Part shown: one piece after another, positions 52,166 through 60,736 of the stretch
Layout of the letters: every line of letters starts with the position of its first letter
Position numbering within the stretch: position 1 is the first letter of the stretch
DNA from: DATBLE01 sp963775695
Lineage (GTDB): Bacteria > Actinomycetota > Thermoleophilia > Gaiellales > Gaiellaceae
DNA: 64,000 nt
Assembly (NCBI GenBank): GCA_963775695.1
Contig: CAVZJU010000009.1
Span: 62,001 to 126,000, forward strand
Reading direction: 5' to 3'
Program-made: the position numbers and the translations under genes
The notes under the pieces: model-generated
Told to the model about the DNA's origin: nothing
Databases searched by the model: none
What the model saw: the letters and a program-made list of their open reading frames with translations, nothing else

Positions 52166-52215
52166 CTCATGTACCGGCCGAGCTTGCCTGAGGCCCCGAC
52201 GATGCAGACGCTCAT
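52166..52215 (-). pseudogene. Rossmann-fold (NmrA/SDR-like) N-terminal fragment
   Basis: ATG at 52215 overlaps the stop of the hemerythrin-cupin gene (ATGA), and the first 16 residues, MSVCIVGASGKLGRYM, are a clear NAD(P)-binding start. The homology then ends and integrase-like sequence begins. The gene was the second of an operon and was cut by the event that brought in the integrase fragment. Confidence 0.6.
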
Positions 52216-53024
52216 CGCCTGCGTCCCGGAGCGCCCCGGGATGAGTCTGCGGGTGCGGCGCCGGCGTTCGAAGTGATCTGGAGTGGCCCCCGTCGTATGT
52301 GGACGGAGAGGTAGCGGACTCCTTCTGGACCGGCGGCGATCCGCCGGGCGCTCCCCTTCCCGACGGTGATCGCCTGACCGGCTTCGACGGGTTGCGCGTC
52401 GCCGTTGACCGTGACCGTGGCCGATCCGGCGAGCACGACGAGGAGGATGTCGCGCTCGCGGTTCGTGTGCTCGGAGGGGCCGGCGCCCGGCGGCCATGCG
52501 AGCAGGGTCGCGTTGAGATCTTCGCTCTCGGTGGCCCAGAGCAGGCCCGTTCCCTCCTGCGAGAGCGGCTCGACGGGCTCCCGTGTCGCAGCAGCTTCCT
52601 CCTGCGTGCGGAGGGCGTCGTCGGACGCGACCTGCTCGATGAGCGGGAACAGGGTTCGTTCCTCGAAGCGGATGTGCTTCTCGAGCGTCTGGGCGAGCTC
52701 CGCCATCACCTCTTGCGAGACATCCCCAGCCGCCAGCTCGCCTTCGAGTGTTCTGACGAGCGCGTGCAGGCCCTGATGCTCGAGCAGCGCGCGAGTGAGC
52801 AGCTCGGTCGCCGGCTCCTCGGCGCCGACGAGCAGCGGGAAGAGCCACTCCTCTTCCTCGCGGAAGTGCGGGCGGGTGTCGCGGGCGAAGAATCGCAGGA
52901 AGGCGGCCGCGGCCTCGCGCCGTTCAGCCGGAATGCGCTCCGCCGCCCGGCGCAGCCGTTGTGCCTGCACCAGGCCGTGATGATGGTCGTGCGAGAGCGG
53001 GACCATGGCGGGGTGCCGCTTCAT
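52212..53024 (-). CDS. Hemerythrin-cupin fusion protein
   Basis: The 270-residue protein begins with a hemerythrin (HHE) helical bundle, residues 5-145: PLSHDHHHGLVQAQRL, HFREEEEWLFPLLVG, EHQGLHALVRTLEGEL, HIRFEERTLFPLIEQ supply His/Glu ligands for a di-iron site. A cupin domain follows (about 175-260: ATLLAWPPGAGPSEHTNRER, VVLAGSATVTVNGD). It may sense or handle O2, NO or metals. Start ATG 53024. Downstream it was coupled to a now truncated Rossmann protein. Confidence 0.88.
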   Translation of the reverse strand: MKRHPAMVPLSHDHHHGLVQAQRLRRAAERIPAERREAAAAFLRFFARDTRPHFREEEEWLFPLLVGAEEPATELLTRALLEHQGLHALVRTLEGELAAGDVSQEVMAELAQTLEKHIRFEERTLFPLIEQVASDDALRTQEEAAATREPVEPLSQEGTGLLWATESEDLNATLLAWPPGAGPSEHTNRERDILLVVLAGSATVTVNGDAQPVEAGQAITVGKGSARRIAAGPEGVRYLSVHIRRGPLQITSNAGAAPADSSRGAPGRRR

Positions 53025-53093
53025 GCGCCGAGCGTAGCCAGGTCTTGCGTGTGCCCGCGGGCGAGACGGCCGGTCGGCGAGCTCCGGCCTTAA

Positions 53094-53420
53094 GCGCTCG
53101 TCCCGCACGCGCAGGCGGAGGAGGAGGTGCTGTACCCGGAGTGGGCGAAGCTGGTCGGCTTCGAGGACGCGGCCGTGCCGATGGTGCACGACCACCAGGC
53201 GATCGTTGCGCGGATCGAGCGACTGGAGCATGCCGATAGCGACGACGTCGACACCCTGCGGGAACTGCTGTACGGCCTCTACGCATTGATCGGCGTGCAT
53301 CTCCGCAAGGAGGAGGACATCCAGCTGCTTGCCTTCGACGCCGCTCCGCCCGAGCTGACCCGGGCCGTCGTCGAGCGCATGGAGGCGTTCGCAGGGCACG
53401 CGCACGAACACGCCCACTAG
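53094..53420 (+). pseudogene. Hemerythrin-domain gene lacking its first helix
   Basis: After an in-frame stop at 53091 the frame reads HAQAEEEVLYPEWAKLVGFE, then MVHDHQAIVARIERLEH and GVHLRKEEDIQLL, which are helices 2-4 of a hemerythrin with their His/Glu ligands. The first helix and a proper start are missing; GTG 53127 could still make a 97-residue protein. It is divergent from the intact hemerythrin-cupin gene 70 bases away. Confidence 0.65.
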
Positions 53421-53495
53421 GAGCGTCGTCTCCGTCTGCTCATGGCCGGGTGTCCGTTCCGGGCTCTCCCTGGAACCATCAATTCGTCTGAGCCT

Positions 53496-53506
53496 GCCTC
53501 CTGGTC
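53496..53506. repeat. Short dispersed repeat, copy 6
   Basis: GCCTCCTGGTC between the hemerythrin remnant and the aldo-keto reductase gene. Confidence 0.35.
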
Positions 53507-53583
53507 ATCTACCAGGGGCGCATGCGTCGGTGACGCCGTCCGCGGTAGCGCGGGAGCGTTGCGACGTCACCTATGGTCGGGGT

Positions 53584-54606
53584 GTGGAGTATCGGACTCT
53601 TGGCCGCACCGGCGTGAAGGTGAGCCCGTTGTGTCTGGGGGCGATGATGTTCGGGGAGTGGGGGAATCCCGACCACCAGGCCTCGGTCCGGATCATTCAC
53701 CGTGCCCTCGACGCGGGCCTGAACTTCGTCGACACGGCCGATGTCTACTCGGGTGGGGAGTCCGAGGAGATCGTCGCCAAGGCGCTGAAGAGCCGGCGCG
53801 ACCAGGTCGTCTTGGCGACGAAGGTGCACTTCCCGATGGGCGAGGGGCCGAACGAGGGCGGCAACTCGCGCCGCTGGATCATCCAGGAGTGCGAGGCGAG
53901 CCTGCGCCGGCTGGACACCGAATGGATCGACCTGTACCAGATCCACCGCTGGGACCCCGATACCGATCACGACGAGACGCTCGGTGCGCTCACCGATCTG
54001 GTGCGCGCCGGGAAAGTGCGCTACATCGGCTCGTCGACGTATCCGGCCAGCGAGATCGTGGCGGCGCAGCTGGTTGCGCAGTCGCGGGGCCGGGAGCGTT
54101 TCGTCTGCGAGCAGCCGCCGTACTCGATGCTCGTTCGCGGGGTCGAGGCGGAGGTGCTGCCTGTCTGCGGGAGGCACGGGATGGGGGTTATCTCCTGGGG
54201 TCCGCTCGCCGGCGGCTGGCTCACCGGCGCCTGGCGTATGGGCAAGGAGCCGCCCGCGAGCACGCGCGCCCAGCGCCTACCGCAGCGCTACGACCTCTCG
54301 CTGCCGGCGAACCAGCGGAAGCTGGAGGCGTCCGACGCCCTGGCGCGATTGGCTGAGGAGGCCGGTATGTCGCTGATCCACATGGCGATCGCCTTCGTCG
54401 TCAACCACCCGGCCGTGACAGCGGCGATCATCGGGCCCCGCACTGACGAACAGCTCGAGAGCCAACTCGGCGCCACCGACGTGCGCCTCGACGCCGCGCT
54501 GCTCGACCGCATCGACGAGGTCGTCCCGCCGGGCACGAACTTCAGCTTCGCCGATGCCGGCTTCACGCCGCCGGCGGTCGCCGACCCGGCCCTGCGCCGG
54601 CGCTGA
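53584..54606 (+). CDS. Aldo/keto reductase
   Basis: The 340-residue (beta/alpha)8 NADPH-dependent reductase reads VEYRTLGRTGVKVSPLCLG at its start, FVDTADVYSGGESEE with the catalytic Asp and Tyr, VVLATKVHFPMG with the Lys, and LYQIHRWDPDTD with the His. Family: YghZ/YajO-like. GTG at 53584 matches the family start. Downstream, 42 bases away, is a MarR regulator gene on the same strand, a common pairing for stress-induced reductases. Confidence 0.92.
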   Translation: MEYRTLGRTGVKVSPLCLGAMMFGEWGNPDHQASVRIIHRALDAGLNFVDTADVYSGGESEEIVAKALKSRRDQVVLATKVHFPMGEGPNEGGNSRRWIIQECEASLRRLDTEWIDLYQIHRWDPDTDHDETLGALTDLVRAGKVRYIGSSTYPASEIVAAQLVAQSRGRERFVCEQPPYSMLVRGVEAEVLPVCGRHGMGVISWGPLAGGWLTGAWRMGKEPPASTRAQRLPQRYDLSLPANQRKLEASDALARLAEEAGMSLIHMAIAFVVNHPAVTAAIIGPRTDEQLESQLGATDVRLDAALLDRIDEVVPPGTNFSFADAGFTPPAVADPALRRR

Positions 54607-54648
54607 GAGCTGCTCAGCCGGAGTTCATGGCGTGGTAGAAGATCGCCC

Positions 54649-55101
54649 GTGGGGCGCGTGCGAAGAGGGACAGCGGTGGATGCCGAGCTGGCGCGCGCTG
54701 CGGCGTTTCGGACGGCGTTGCGGCGGTTCCTACGTCGGACCGATGCGGTCGCCGCTCTTGGGGGGTTGACGCCGCAACGCTACGACCTGCTGCTGATGAT
54801 CCGGGCGCATCGCGGTCCGGACGGTGCGGTGCCCATGGCCGAGCTACGTGGTCTGCTGCAGCTGAGGCAGACCGCCGTGACCGAACTCGTGAAGCGGACC
54901 GAGGAGGCGGGCCTGATCGAACGACGACCCTCGCCGGAGGACAAGCGCGCCTGGCTGCTGCAGCTGACAAAGGACGGCGACGAACGACTGCTACGGGTCT
55001 TCGATGCTCTGCGCGATGATCGGGCCGCGCTTACGGAGGTCTTTCGCGACGTCGACGAGCGGTTCCAGGCCGCAACCCGCCAATCGAGCGCAACACGCTG
55101 A
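54649..55101 (+). CDS. MarR-family transcriptional regulator
   Basis: The 150-residue winged-helix protein fits MarR: QRYDLLLMIRAHRG, then LRGLLQLRQTAVTELVKRTE (recognition helix) and the wing RRPSPEDKRAWLLQLTKDG with the characteristic D-x-R. Start GTG at 54649. It may regulate the aldo-keto reductase directly upstream; no clear operator is seen in the 42-base gap. Confidence 0.9.
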   Translation: MGRVRRGTAVDAELARAAAFRTALRRFLRRTDAVAALGGLTPQRYDLLLMIRAHRGPDGAVPMAELRGLLQLRQTAVTELVKRTEEAGLIERRPSPEDKRAWLLQLTKDGDERLLRVFDALRDDRAALTEVFRDVDERFQAATRQSSATR

Positions 55102-55138
55102 TCCTCAGAGGATGTGATCGGAAGCACGCGAACCCCGG

Positions 55139-55567
55139 GTGGTGGAACGCCTGCGTTACCGCTCGGCCCTTCGCATGGCGGTCGCTGCAAGTGCCGCTCC
55201 GTACGGCTACACCCTTACGGTCTGGACAAGTGGAGCCGTGCTTTCCCACGCACGCGGCATCCCCGACAGCGCCGAAGCGCTCCTATTCCTCTGTGGCGCG
55301 GTCATCGCATTCGCTCTGGTAGGCGGCGTCGCCTTCGGGGGTCTATTGGAGCAACTGTCGCCCGAACCCACACGCGCAGTCGTCTGGGGCGGACTGCATC
55401 TCTTCTCGGTGGGTCTCGCGATCGCCGCAGCTACCCTCGTAGCTCACCTCCTCACAGATCCGGCCGCCTGGCCTATCGGTGGTTTCCTCGCCACTGCCAT
55501 CTACCTCACCGCGTCCGCGCTTCAGCTGACGCTCGCCCACGCAACCCGGCGCGGCCGGGGCGCCTGA
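55139..55567 (+). CDS. Small four-helix membrane protein of unknown function
   Basis: 142 residues with four hydrophobic segments: about 12-32, 46-68, 82-103 and 110-132. The loops are short and charged residues are limited to the ends. GTG start 38 bases after the MarR gene. No family motif recognised. Confidence 0.7.
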   Translation: MVERLRYRSALRMAVAASAAPYGYTLTVWTSGAVLSHARGIPDSAEALLFLCGAVIAFALVGGVAFGGLLEQLSPEPTRAVVWGGLHLFSVGLAIAAATLVAHLLTDPAAWPIGGFLATAIYLTASALQLTLAHATRRGRGA

Positions 55568-56010
55568 CGACATCGTCTCAGCGCGAGACCGTTGTCTCGT
55601 TGAAGCACACCAGGGAACTATCTCCAACTTCCGGATCCGATCCACGTAGATCGATCGCAGGCGCAGAGCTCTCGGCGGGCTGGGTCGGATGGACCCCGAT
55701 CTGCATGAGCCGGCCTGGAGAGACGCCGCTCGAGGGCTGTGAGTTGGATCAGCGCAGTTCTCTCTCGCGCTCGAGGCTCGCCAGTGGCGCGTGTGCGTTC
55801 CGGGCGGTTCGTTTGCCTGCCGAGCCGGTCTTCAAGACCCGGTCAGCTCAAATAGACCGCGGGAGCGGCCGCTTCTACCTCCGACCAATATCATGACAAA
55901 CATCATGATATGGTGTAGTTGCCTGGCCGACGTCCAGTATTCGTGGTGAGGCCCGAGACGGGGGCACCGAGATCGAACCGCGTGACAACCTGAGAACGAA
56001 GCCAGCGGGG
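55568..56010. other. Intergenic region with an AT-rich palindrome
   Basis: No gene is recognised. The main feature is the palindrome at 55888-55911. The rest shows nothing supportable. Confidence 0.45.
55888..55911. promoter_or_regulatory. Operator-like perfect palindrome
   Basis: ATATCATGA (55888-55896) and TCATGATAT (55903-55911) are exact reverse complements separated by 6 bases. It is strikingly AT-rich for this sequence and lies 100 bases before the secreted-protein gene. The size and spacing fit the binding site of a dimeric winged-helix or TetR-like repressor. Confidence 0.6.
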
Positions 56011-57375
56011 ATGCGGACTTCGTCCGGCAGAGGACGGGTCCCGGTGGGTCGCGTGTACGGTCTCCTTCTGGCCGTTACGGCCCTTGCGGCCGCGGTTGCT
56101 CTTGTCGCGGAGGCGGGCTGGACTGCCGGAGGGGGTTGGACCCGGATCAGCGGTCCGGGTAACACAGGCGACCAACTCGGTCTCGCCCGCACCTCCGACG
56201 GGGTCCTACATGTGATCTGGAATCGCGGTAACCCCCCGCCGACGTCGATCTTCGACACGCGCATCTCATCGACTGGAAAGCCGATTCGGACGAGCACGGT
56301 CGCGACGAACTGGGGTGGCGCACAGGGCCTCGCGCTGCTTGTGATGCCGGGCGGCACGCTGCGCTTGTTCGCGGCGGGAAGCCCCGTCAACCGGTCGGCG
56401 GTCGCGGGCGTCAATACGCTGACCGCCCCGGCGAGCGGAACGGGCTGGACGCTGCAGCAGGGAGCGGTATGGGGCGGTCCGGTCGCCGGCTCCTCGGCGG
56501 TCATCGGCGCGACGCTCACGAAGGATGGTCAGCCTGTCACGGCCTGGCGGGGATTCGCGGCCGAGGGAGTCCCGCCCGGCTCGATCCCGCAGAACGGCTA
56601 CATCCCATTCAATCTGGCCTCGCATCTCGCAACGGACGCGGCGAGCGGCGCCGTGGTGATCGCGGGTATCACGGGCGCCGGCAAAGGCGGCGTGCTCGTC
56701 AAGCAGATTCTGCCGAGCCCGGGATCGGCGGTCGTGTTGCCGAACTCGAGCTACAACAACGATTGGATCACCGGACTGAGCGGACGGATCGGCGCACCCG
56801 GCGTCTACGTCGCCTACGCCGATACGAAGGCCGTGCACCTCTACCGCTACGGGGGCGGCTCAAAGACGCTCGCCCGCGGCCCGTACACGAGCGCGACCCT
56901 CTGCGCCGCCCCCAGCGGACGGCTCTGGGTGGCCTGGGGCGACGCGAAAGACGAGCTGTTCGTCACCCGCTCGAATCGTGCCGCAAGCGGCTTCGAGAGG
57001 GTCCAGAAGCTCGCGCTCCCCCAGAACACGTCGAGCGGCCTCACGTTCGTGCAATGCGAGGGCTCCACCGGCCCCGTCGACCTGTTCGCGGACGTCAGCG
57101 ACAAGTCAAACCAGCTCGGCTTCTGGCACACGCACCTGCTCGCCCAGTTCTCGCTCAGTGCGACGGTCGCGAAGACGAAAGCCGGGACGAAGGTGACGCT
57201 ATCCGTGCGCGATGCCGGCGACCCTGTGCCGGGCGCCGCAATCGCCGTCGGAGGCAAGCATCTGAAGACCGACGCGACGGGGCGGGTGACGCTGACTCGG
57301 TTGCCGCCGGGTTCGTACACCGCCAGCGCGGCCGCCGGCGGCTACGCATCGTCATCGGCGCACTTCCGGGTCTGA
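56011..57375 (+). CDS. Exported repeat-rich protein with C-terminal Ig-like domain
   Basis: 454 residues. A signal or anchor helix (about 16-36, VYGLLLAVTALAAAVALVAE) is followed by repeated blade-like units (DGVLHVIWNRG, GGTLRLFAAG, GVYVAYADTKAVHLYRYGG, SGRLWVAWGDAKDELFVTRS) suggesting a beta-propeller. The last 80 residues are a carboxypeptidase-regulatory/Ig-like domain (GAAIAVGGKHLKTDATGRV, RLPPGSYTASAAAGGY). Probably surface-exposed. Specific function unknown. Confidence 0.75.
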   Translation: MRTSSGRGRVPVGRVYGLLLAVTALAAAVALVAEAGWTAGGGWTRISGPGNTGDQLGLARTSDGVLHVIWNRGNPPPTSIFDTRISSTGKPIRTSTVATNWGGAQGLALLVMPGGTLRLFAAGSPVNRSAVAGVNTLTAPASGTGWTLQQGAVWGGPVAGSSAVIGATLTKDGQPVTAWRGFAAEGVPPGSIPQNGYIPFNLASHLATDAASGAVVIAGITGAGKGGVLVKQILPSPGSAVVLPNSSYNNDWITGLSGRIGAPGVYVAYADTKAVHLYRYGGGSKTLARGPYTSATLCAAPSGRLWVAWGDAKDELFVTRSNRAASGFERVQKLALPQNTSSGLTFVQCEGSTGPVDLFADVSDKSNQLGFWHTHLLAQFSLSATVAKTKAGTKVTLSVRDAGDPVPGAAIAVGGKHLKTDATGRVTLTRLPPGSYTASAAAGGYASSSAHFRV

Positions 57376-57444
57376 GCTCCAGCTCACGACCGTCGGGGAG
57401 GAGTCCGGGAGAGCTGCGGACACACAGGCAAAGGCGACAGCCAA

Positions 57445-57582
57445 GTGATCGAGCAAGCGCTTCGCCGAGAACTCGGCCTCGACCTGCTCGAGCGCCTCTG
57501 GCAGGGCGACGATCTCGGGGAGGAGCGGGCGCTGACTCTCGCGGTCGAGGCGCAGCACAAGACGCGGCCACGCCGGCGCTGA
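57445..57582 (+). CDS. Short VapB-like antitoxin, N-terminus missing
   Basis: The 45-residue product from GTG 57445 resembles the C-terminal toxin-binding tail of VapB-type antitoxins (LDLLERLWQGDDLGEERALTL). The ribbon-helix-helix DNA-binding part, usually 40 residues, is absent; upstream sequence in frame shows none. The stop abuts the toxin start with no gap. It could still neutralise the toxin without autoregulation. Confidence 0.6.
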   Translation: MIEQALRRELGLDLLERLWQGDDLGEERALTLAVEAQHKTRPRRR

Positions 57583-57990
57583 GTGCGCGCCATTCTCGAC
57601 CCGAACATCCTCATCGCCGCACTGCTCTCCCGTGGCGGAACGCCGGCCCAGCTTCTCTCGCGCTGGCTCGCCGGCGAGTTCGAGCTGGTCGTCTCGGAGA
57701 CGCTGCTTGCAGAGCTCCAACGAGCACCCGCCTACCCGAAACTGGGTGAACGCATCTCGGCAGACGAGGCCAACGGATTCGTCGCGCTGCTGCGCCGCGG
57801 AGCACGACTTGCTGAAGATCCGGCAGAGCCGCCGTCTCGCTCGGCCGACCCCGGCGACGACTACCTGCTAGCTCTCGCAGAGCACGAGCGCGCCGTCCTC
57901 GTCTCCGGCGACGGACATCTCCGGGCGCTGGCCGACGAGTTCCCTATCCAGACCGCTCGCGCCTTCCTCGGCACCCTCGCCACCGCCTAG
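57583..57990 (+). CDS. PIN-domain toxin-like ribonuclease
   Basis: The 135-residue PIN protein of the COG1569 type reads MRAILDPNILIAALLSRGG with the first Asp, ETLLAELQRAPAYPKL with a Glu, DPGDDYLLALAEHERA with the central Asp, and VSGDGHLRAL with the last Asp. All acidic residues for the Mg-dependent RNase site are present. GTG start directly follows the antitoxin-like gene, forming a toxin-antitoxin pair. Confidence 0.87.
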   Translation: MRAILDPNILIAALLSRGGTPAQLLSRWLAGEFELVVSETLLAELQRAPAYPKLGERISADEANGFVALLRRGARLAEDPAEPPSRSADPGDDYLLALAEHERAVLVSGDGHLRALADEFPIQTARAFLGTLATA

Positions 57991-58139
57991 ATGAGTGAAC
58001 GCTCGAGGTCCCAGGACCCAGATCGAGCCGCACCCCTCCCGGGCTCTCACCGGAGAGGCGACCTTCTGATCGTCCCCCAGAACCTCACCGCATGGATGCA
58101 GATGCGTTTCCCATCCTTCGGGTGGTAGGAGAGCCTGAT

Positions 58140-58862
58140 CTACAACAGCTCCAGCGCGGCGCCTTGCGCCAGTGTCAGCGCGCGCTCCTCTCCGTACCGT
58201 GCCGCAATCGCTTCAACCGCCTGACGCAGGCGGCTGGGACGCTCCGGACGATGCGCGTCCGAGGCGACGAAGTCGCCGATTCCGAGTTCCAACAGCCGCC
58301 AGCCGCATTGCTCACACGCCTCGCCGTGTCCGCCGACGAACGAGTCGGCGTTGAAGCACACCAGCGCGCCCTCCTCTGCCAGTTCCAGGAGGAGTTCCGG
58401 CCTCCGCTGAACCCCAGGCGAGCGCTCCGGGTGTGCCAACACGACCTCGAAGCCGGCGGCCCGGATCGCTGCGGCTTGCTCCCGCGTCACAGCTACCTCG
58501 TCTTCGAACGAGAACCATGGTCCGGGCAGCTCGAGCAGAATCGCCTGTGTCCCTTCCAGCACGTAGTCGCTCAGGTCGCCGATCAGTGCGCCCGTCGCCG
58601 ACAGCTCCCAGCCCAGGCGAAGGTCGAGTCCGAACTCGGCGCACCGCGGCTTCATCTCCGCGTAGCTGCGCCGGGCAAGGGCGATCCGCTCCTCGCTGAT
58701 CGGGAACCAGCTGTCCGGCGGATGTGCGTGCGGCGTTCCGTAAACCACCTGCGTCCCCTCCGCGGCCATTTCCCGGCAGAGCGCCAGGCCCGCCTCGATG
58801 CTCGGGGCGCCGTCATCACCGGACGGGATGACGTGCGTGTGAAGGTCCACGAAGCCGGTCAC
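58140..58862 (-). CDS. PHP-domain protein, CpsB/CapC-type tyrosine phosphatase
   Basis: The 240-residue protein has FVDLHTHVIPSGDDGAPS, GTPHAHPPDSWF, VLAHPERSPG and ASDAHRPERPSRL, the four metal-binding motifs of PHP phosphoesterases in the CpsB/CapC arrangement. Such proteins dephosphorylate tyrosine kinases that control capsule synthesis. Start GTG at 58862. A glycosyltransferase gene lies divergently 350 bases away, consistent with a polysaccharide role. Confidence 0.88.
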   Translation of the reverse strand: MTGFVDLHTHVIPSGDDGAPSIEAGLALCREMAAEGTQVVYGTPHAHPPDSWFPISEERIALARRSYAEMKPRCAEFGLDLRLGWELSATGALIGDLSDYVLEGTQAILLELPGPWFSFEDEVAVTREQAAAIRAAGFEVVLAHPERSPGVQRRPELLLELAEEGALVCFNADSFVGGHGEACEQCGWRLLELGIGDFVASDAHRPERPSRLRQAVEAIAARYGEERALTLAQGAALELL

Positions 58863-59212
58863 GCCCGGACGCTACCCGCTGCTTGGCGAGCGTCAACAGA
58901 TCGCCCGCACGGCCCGCACGAGGTTTCGGCCCTACGAAACCTCGAGTTCGCCCTGCCGTCCCAGGACCCCGGATGGCGTGCTGCCAACTGACCCGCGTAG
59001 GCTGTCGCCCCGATCAGTTTCGTTCCCGAACCACGAGCTCGAAGACGGCCGATACCACGGCTCTCGGTGCACCGAGCGGCCCGAACTGCTGGGGTGGCTT
59101 TCTCCCGGCTCGATCCAGTCGCCGGATAGTTCCGCCGACCGGTTGCGGGGTCGGAGTCCAGGGAAACCTAGGAGGATAGGCGCGTGAATAACCCGGATCG
59201 GGGAGAGGGGCA
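58863..59212. other. Divergent intergenic region, possible leader
   Basis: 350 bases between the PHP and glycosyltransferase genes with no gene. Part of it (59060-59190) is rich in short inverted repeats and ends in a CTAGGAGGAT sequence, suggesting a structured leader for the glycosyltransferase mRNA. I could not assign it to a known riboswitch class. Confidence 0.3.
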
Positions 59213-60634
59213 GTGACTTGCGCTCGGCAGCCGCGGGCGGAGTCTGGGGCGTACGGGAGCAGCCGGCGGGTCGTATCGGGGCTGTTCTTCTTTCCGCGCG
59301 GCGGCTCGGCGCAGGTCGCGCACGCGCTGGGCCAGGCGCTCAGGCAGGCGGGCTGGGAGGTGACGCTGGCGGCCGGCTCGCTCGGCGAGCCGGGCGAACT
59401 GACGCATGCAGAGACCTTTTTCGCTGGTCTCGACGTGGTCGGCGTCGACTACTCGCCACGCAAGGGCATCGAGGATGGGATGCCGTTTCCGCCGTCGTAC
59501 GAGGACCGGCCAGGCGCACCCGACCGCGTTTTCGCGGCGGTGGACGACGACGTTTACGAACGGCTGGTCGAGGCCTGGGTGGACGCGCTCGAGCGCGCCG
59601 GCGCGGCGCGCGCGGAGCTGCTGCACCTTCACCATCTCACCCCGGCGAACGAGGCCGCGCAGCGGGCCTTCCCGGCGGTGCCGGTCGTGGGGCAGCTGCA
59701 CGGCACCGAGCTGGCCATGCTGCGGGCGATCGAGGCAGGCGCCCCGCCTGGCTGGCGGTTCGCGGAGCGCTGGCAGGCGCGGATGCGTGGCTGGGCGCAG
59801 GCCTGCACGCGGCTGATCGTCTCACCCGCGGCCGCGGGCGAGGTTGCGGACCTGCTCTGCCTCCCGCATGAGACGATCATCGAGCTGCCGAGCGGGGTCG
59901 AGCTCGATCTCTTCCGGCGCCGGCCGCTCGATTCCGGGCAGCGGCTCGAACACTGGCGCCGCTGGCTGGTCGAGGAGCCTCTCGGCTGGGACGAGAGCGG
60001 TGAGCCGGGCAGCGTCGCCTACCAGGAGGCCGATCTGTGGCCGCTTCGAGAGGCGGACGCGATCCTGCTTTACGTCGGTCGCTACACCGCCGTCAAGCGG
60101 CTGCCGCTCCTGATCCAGGCGCACGCCGACGCGCTGGCCCGGCTCGGACGGCCGCTGCCGCTCGTGCTGGTCGGTGGTAGTCCTGGCGAGTGGGAGAGCG
60201 AGCACCCGCTGGCGGTCGCCCGCCGCTGCGGAGACGAGCAGGTGTTCCTCACCGGCTGGAGGCCCCATCAGCAGCTTTCGGAGGCGCTCAATGCCGCCGA
60301 CCTGCTCGTCCTTCCCTCGGTCGCCGAGGCGTTCGGCCTCGTCCTGGTCGAGGCGATGGCGTGCGGCCTGCCGGTGATCGCTACCGACGCCCACGGCCCC
60401 GCCCAGATCGTCGCCCCTGGCACAGGCTGGCTCGTCCCCGCCGATGACCAGCACGCTCTCACCGAGACGCTCCTGAGCGCGGCCTCTGACCCGCAGGATC
60501 GCAGGCGGCGAGGCGATCGCGCCTACCAGCACAGTCGATCCAGCTACGGCTGGCCGGTGATCTCCGCGCGCATCGCCGACATCTACGACCAGATCGGCGG
60601 CGGTCGCGACGCGAACCGTGCCGGCCGTGCCTGA
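59213..60634 (+). CDS. GT4-family glycosyltransferase
   Basis: The 473-residue GT-B enzyme reads GLFFFPRGGSAQVAHALGQA at the N-terminus, LHHLTPANEAAQ and VGQLHGTELAML in the acceptor domain, LLYVGRYTAVKRLPLL at the domain boundary, and the nucleotide-sugar site SVAEAFGLVLVEAMACGLPV (E-x7-E). GTG start after GGGGAGAGG. It is likely involved in a surface glycan or glycolipid. Followed by a phosphodiester glycosidase gene on the same strand. Confidence 0.9.
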   Translation: MTCARQPRAESGAYGSSRRVVSGLFFFPRGGSAQVAHALGQALRQAGWEVTLAAGSLGEPGELTHAETFFAGLDVVGVDYSPRKGIEDGMPFPPSYEDRPGAPDRVFAAVDDDVYERLVEAWVDALERAGAARAELLHLHHLTPANEAAQRAFPAVPVVGQLHGTELAMLRAIEAGAPPGWRFAERWQARMRGWAQACTRLIVSPAAAGEVADLLCLPHETIIELPSGVELDLFRRRPLDSGQRLEHWRRWLVEEPLGWDESGEPGSVAYQEADLWPLREADAILLYVGRYTAVKRLPLLIQAHADALARLGRPLPLVLVGGSPGEWESEHPLAVARRCGDEQVFLTGWRPHQQLSEALNAADLLVLPSVAEAFGLVLVEAMACGLPVIATDAHGPAQIVAPGTGWLVPADDQHALTETLLSAASDPQDRRRRGDRAYQHSRSSYGWPVISARIADIYDQIGGGRDANRAGRA

Positions 60635-60736
60635 ACCGAGGAGCCGGCTCTTCGTTCGGCGTTCACCGGATCGTCCCCAAATGGAGTCCGAAGCCGAACC
60701 AGGCCAGCCTTAGCGGTTGGTAGCCTCGTCGAACGG

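Noticed and set aside
49344..53506. An integron cassette array, because single orphan genes alternate with a repeat; copy 5 contains an RYYYAAC-like heptamer.
   Set aside because: The other copies lack that heptamer and the matching GTTRRRY, the repeats are too short for attC, and no intI is present.
59060..59212. A c-di-AMP (ydaO-type) or other known riboswitch before the glycosyltransferase.
   Set aside because: Only scattered resemblance to conserved blocks; the core sequences could not be lined up in order.
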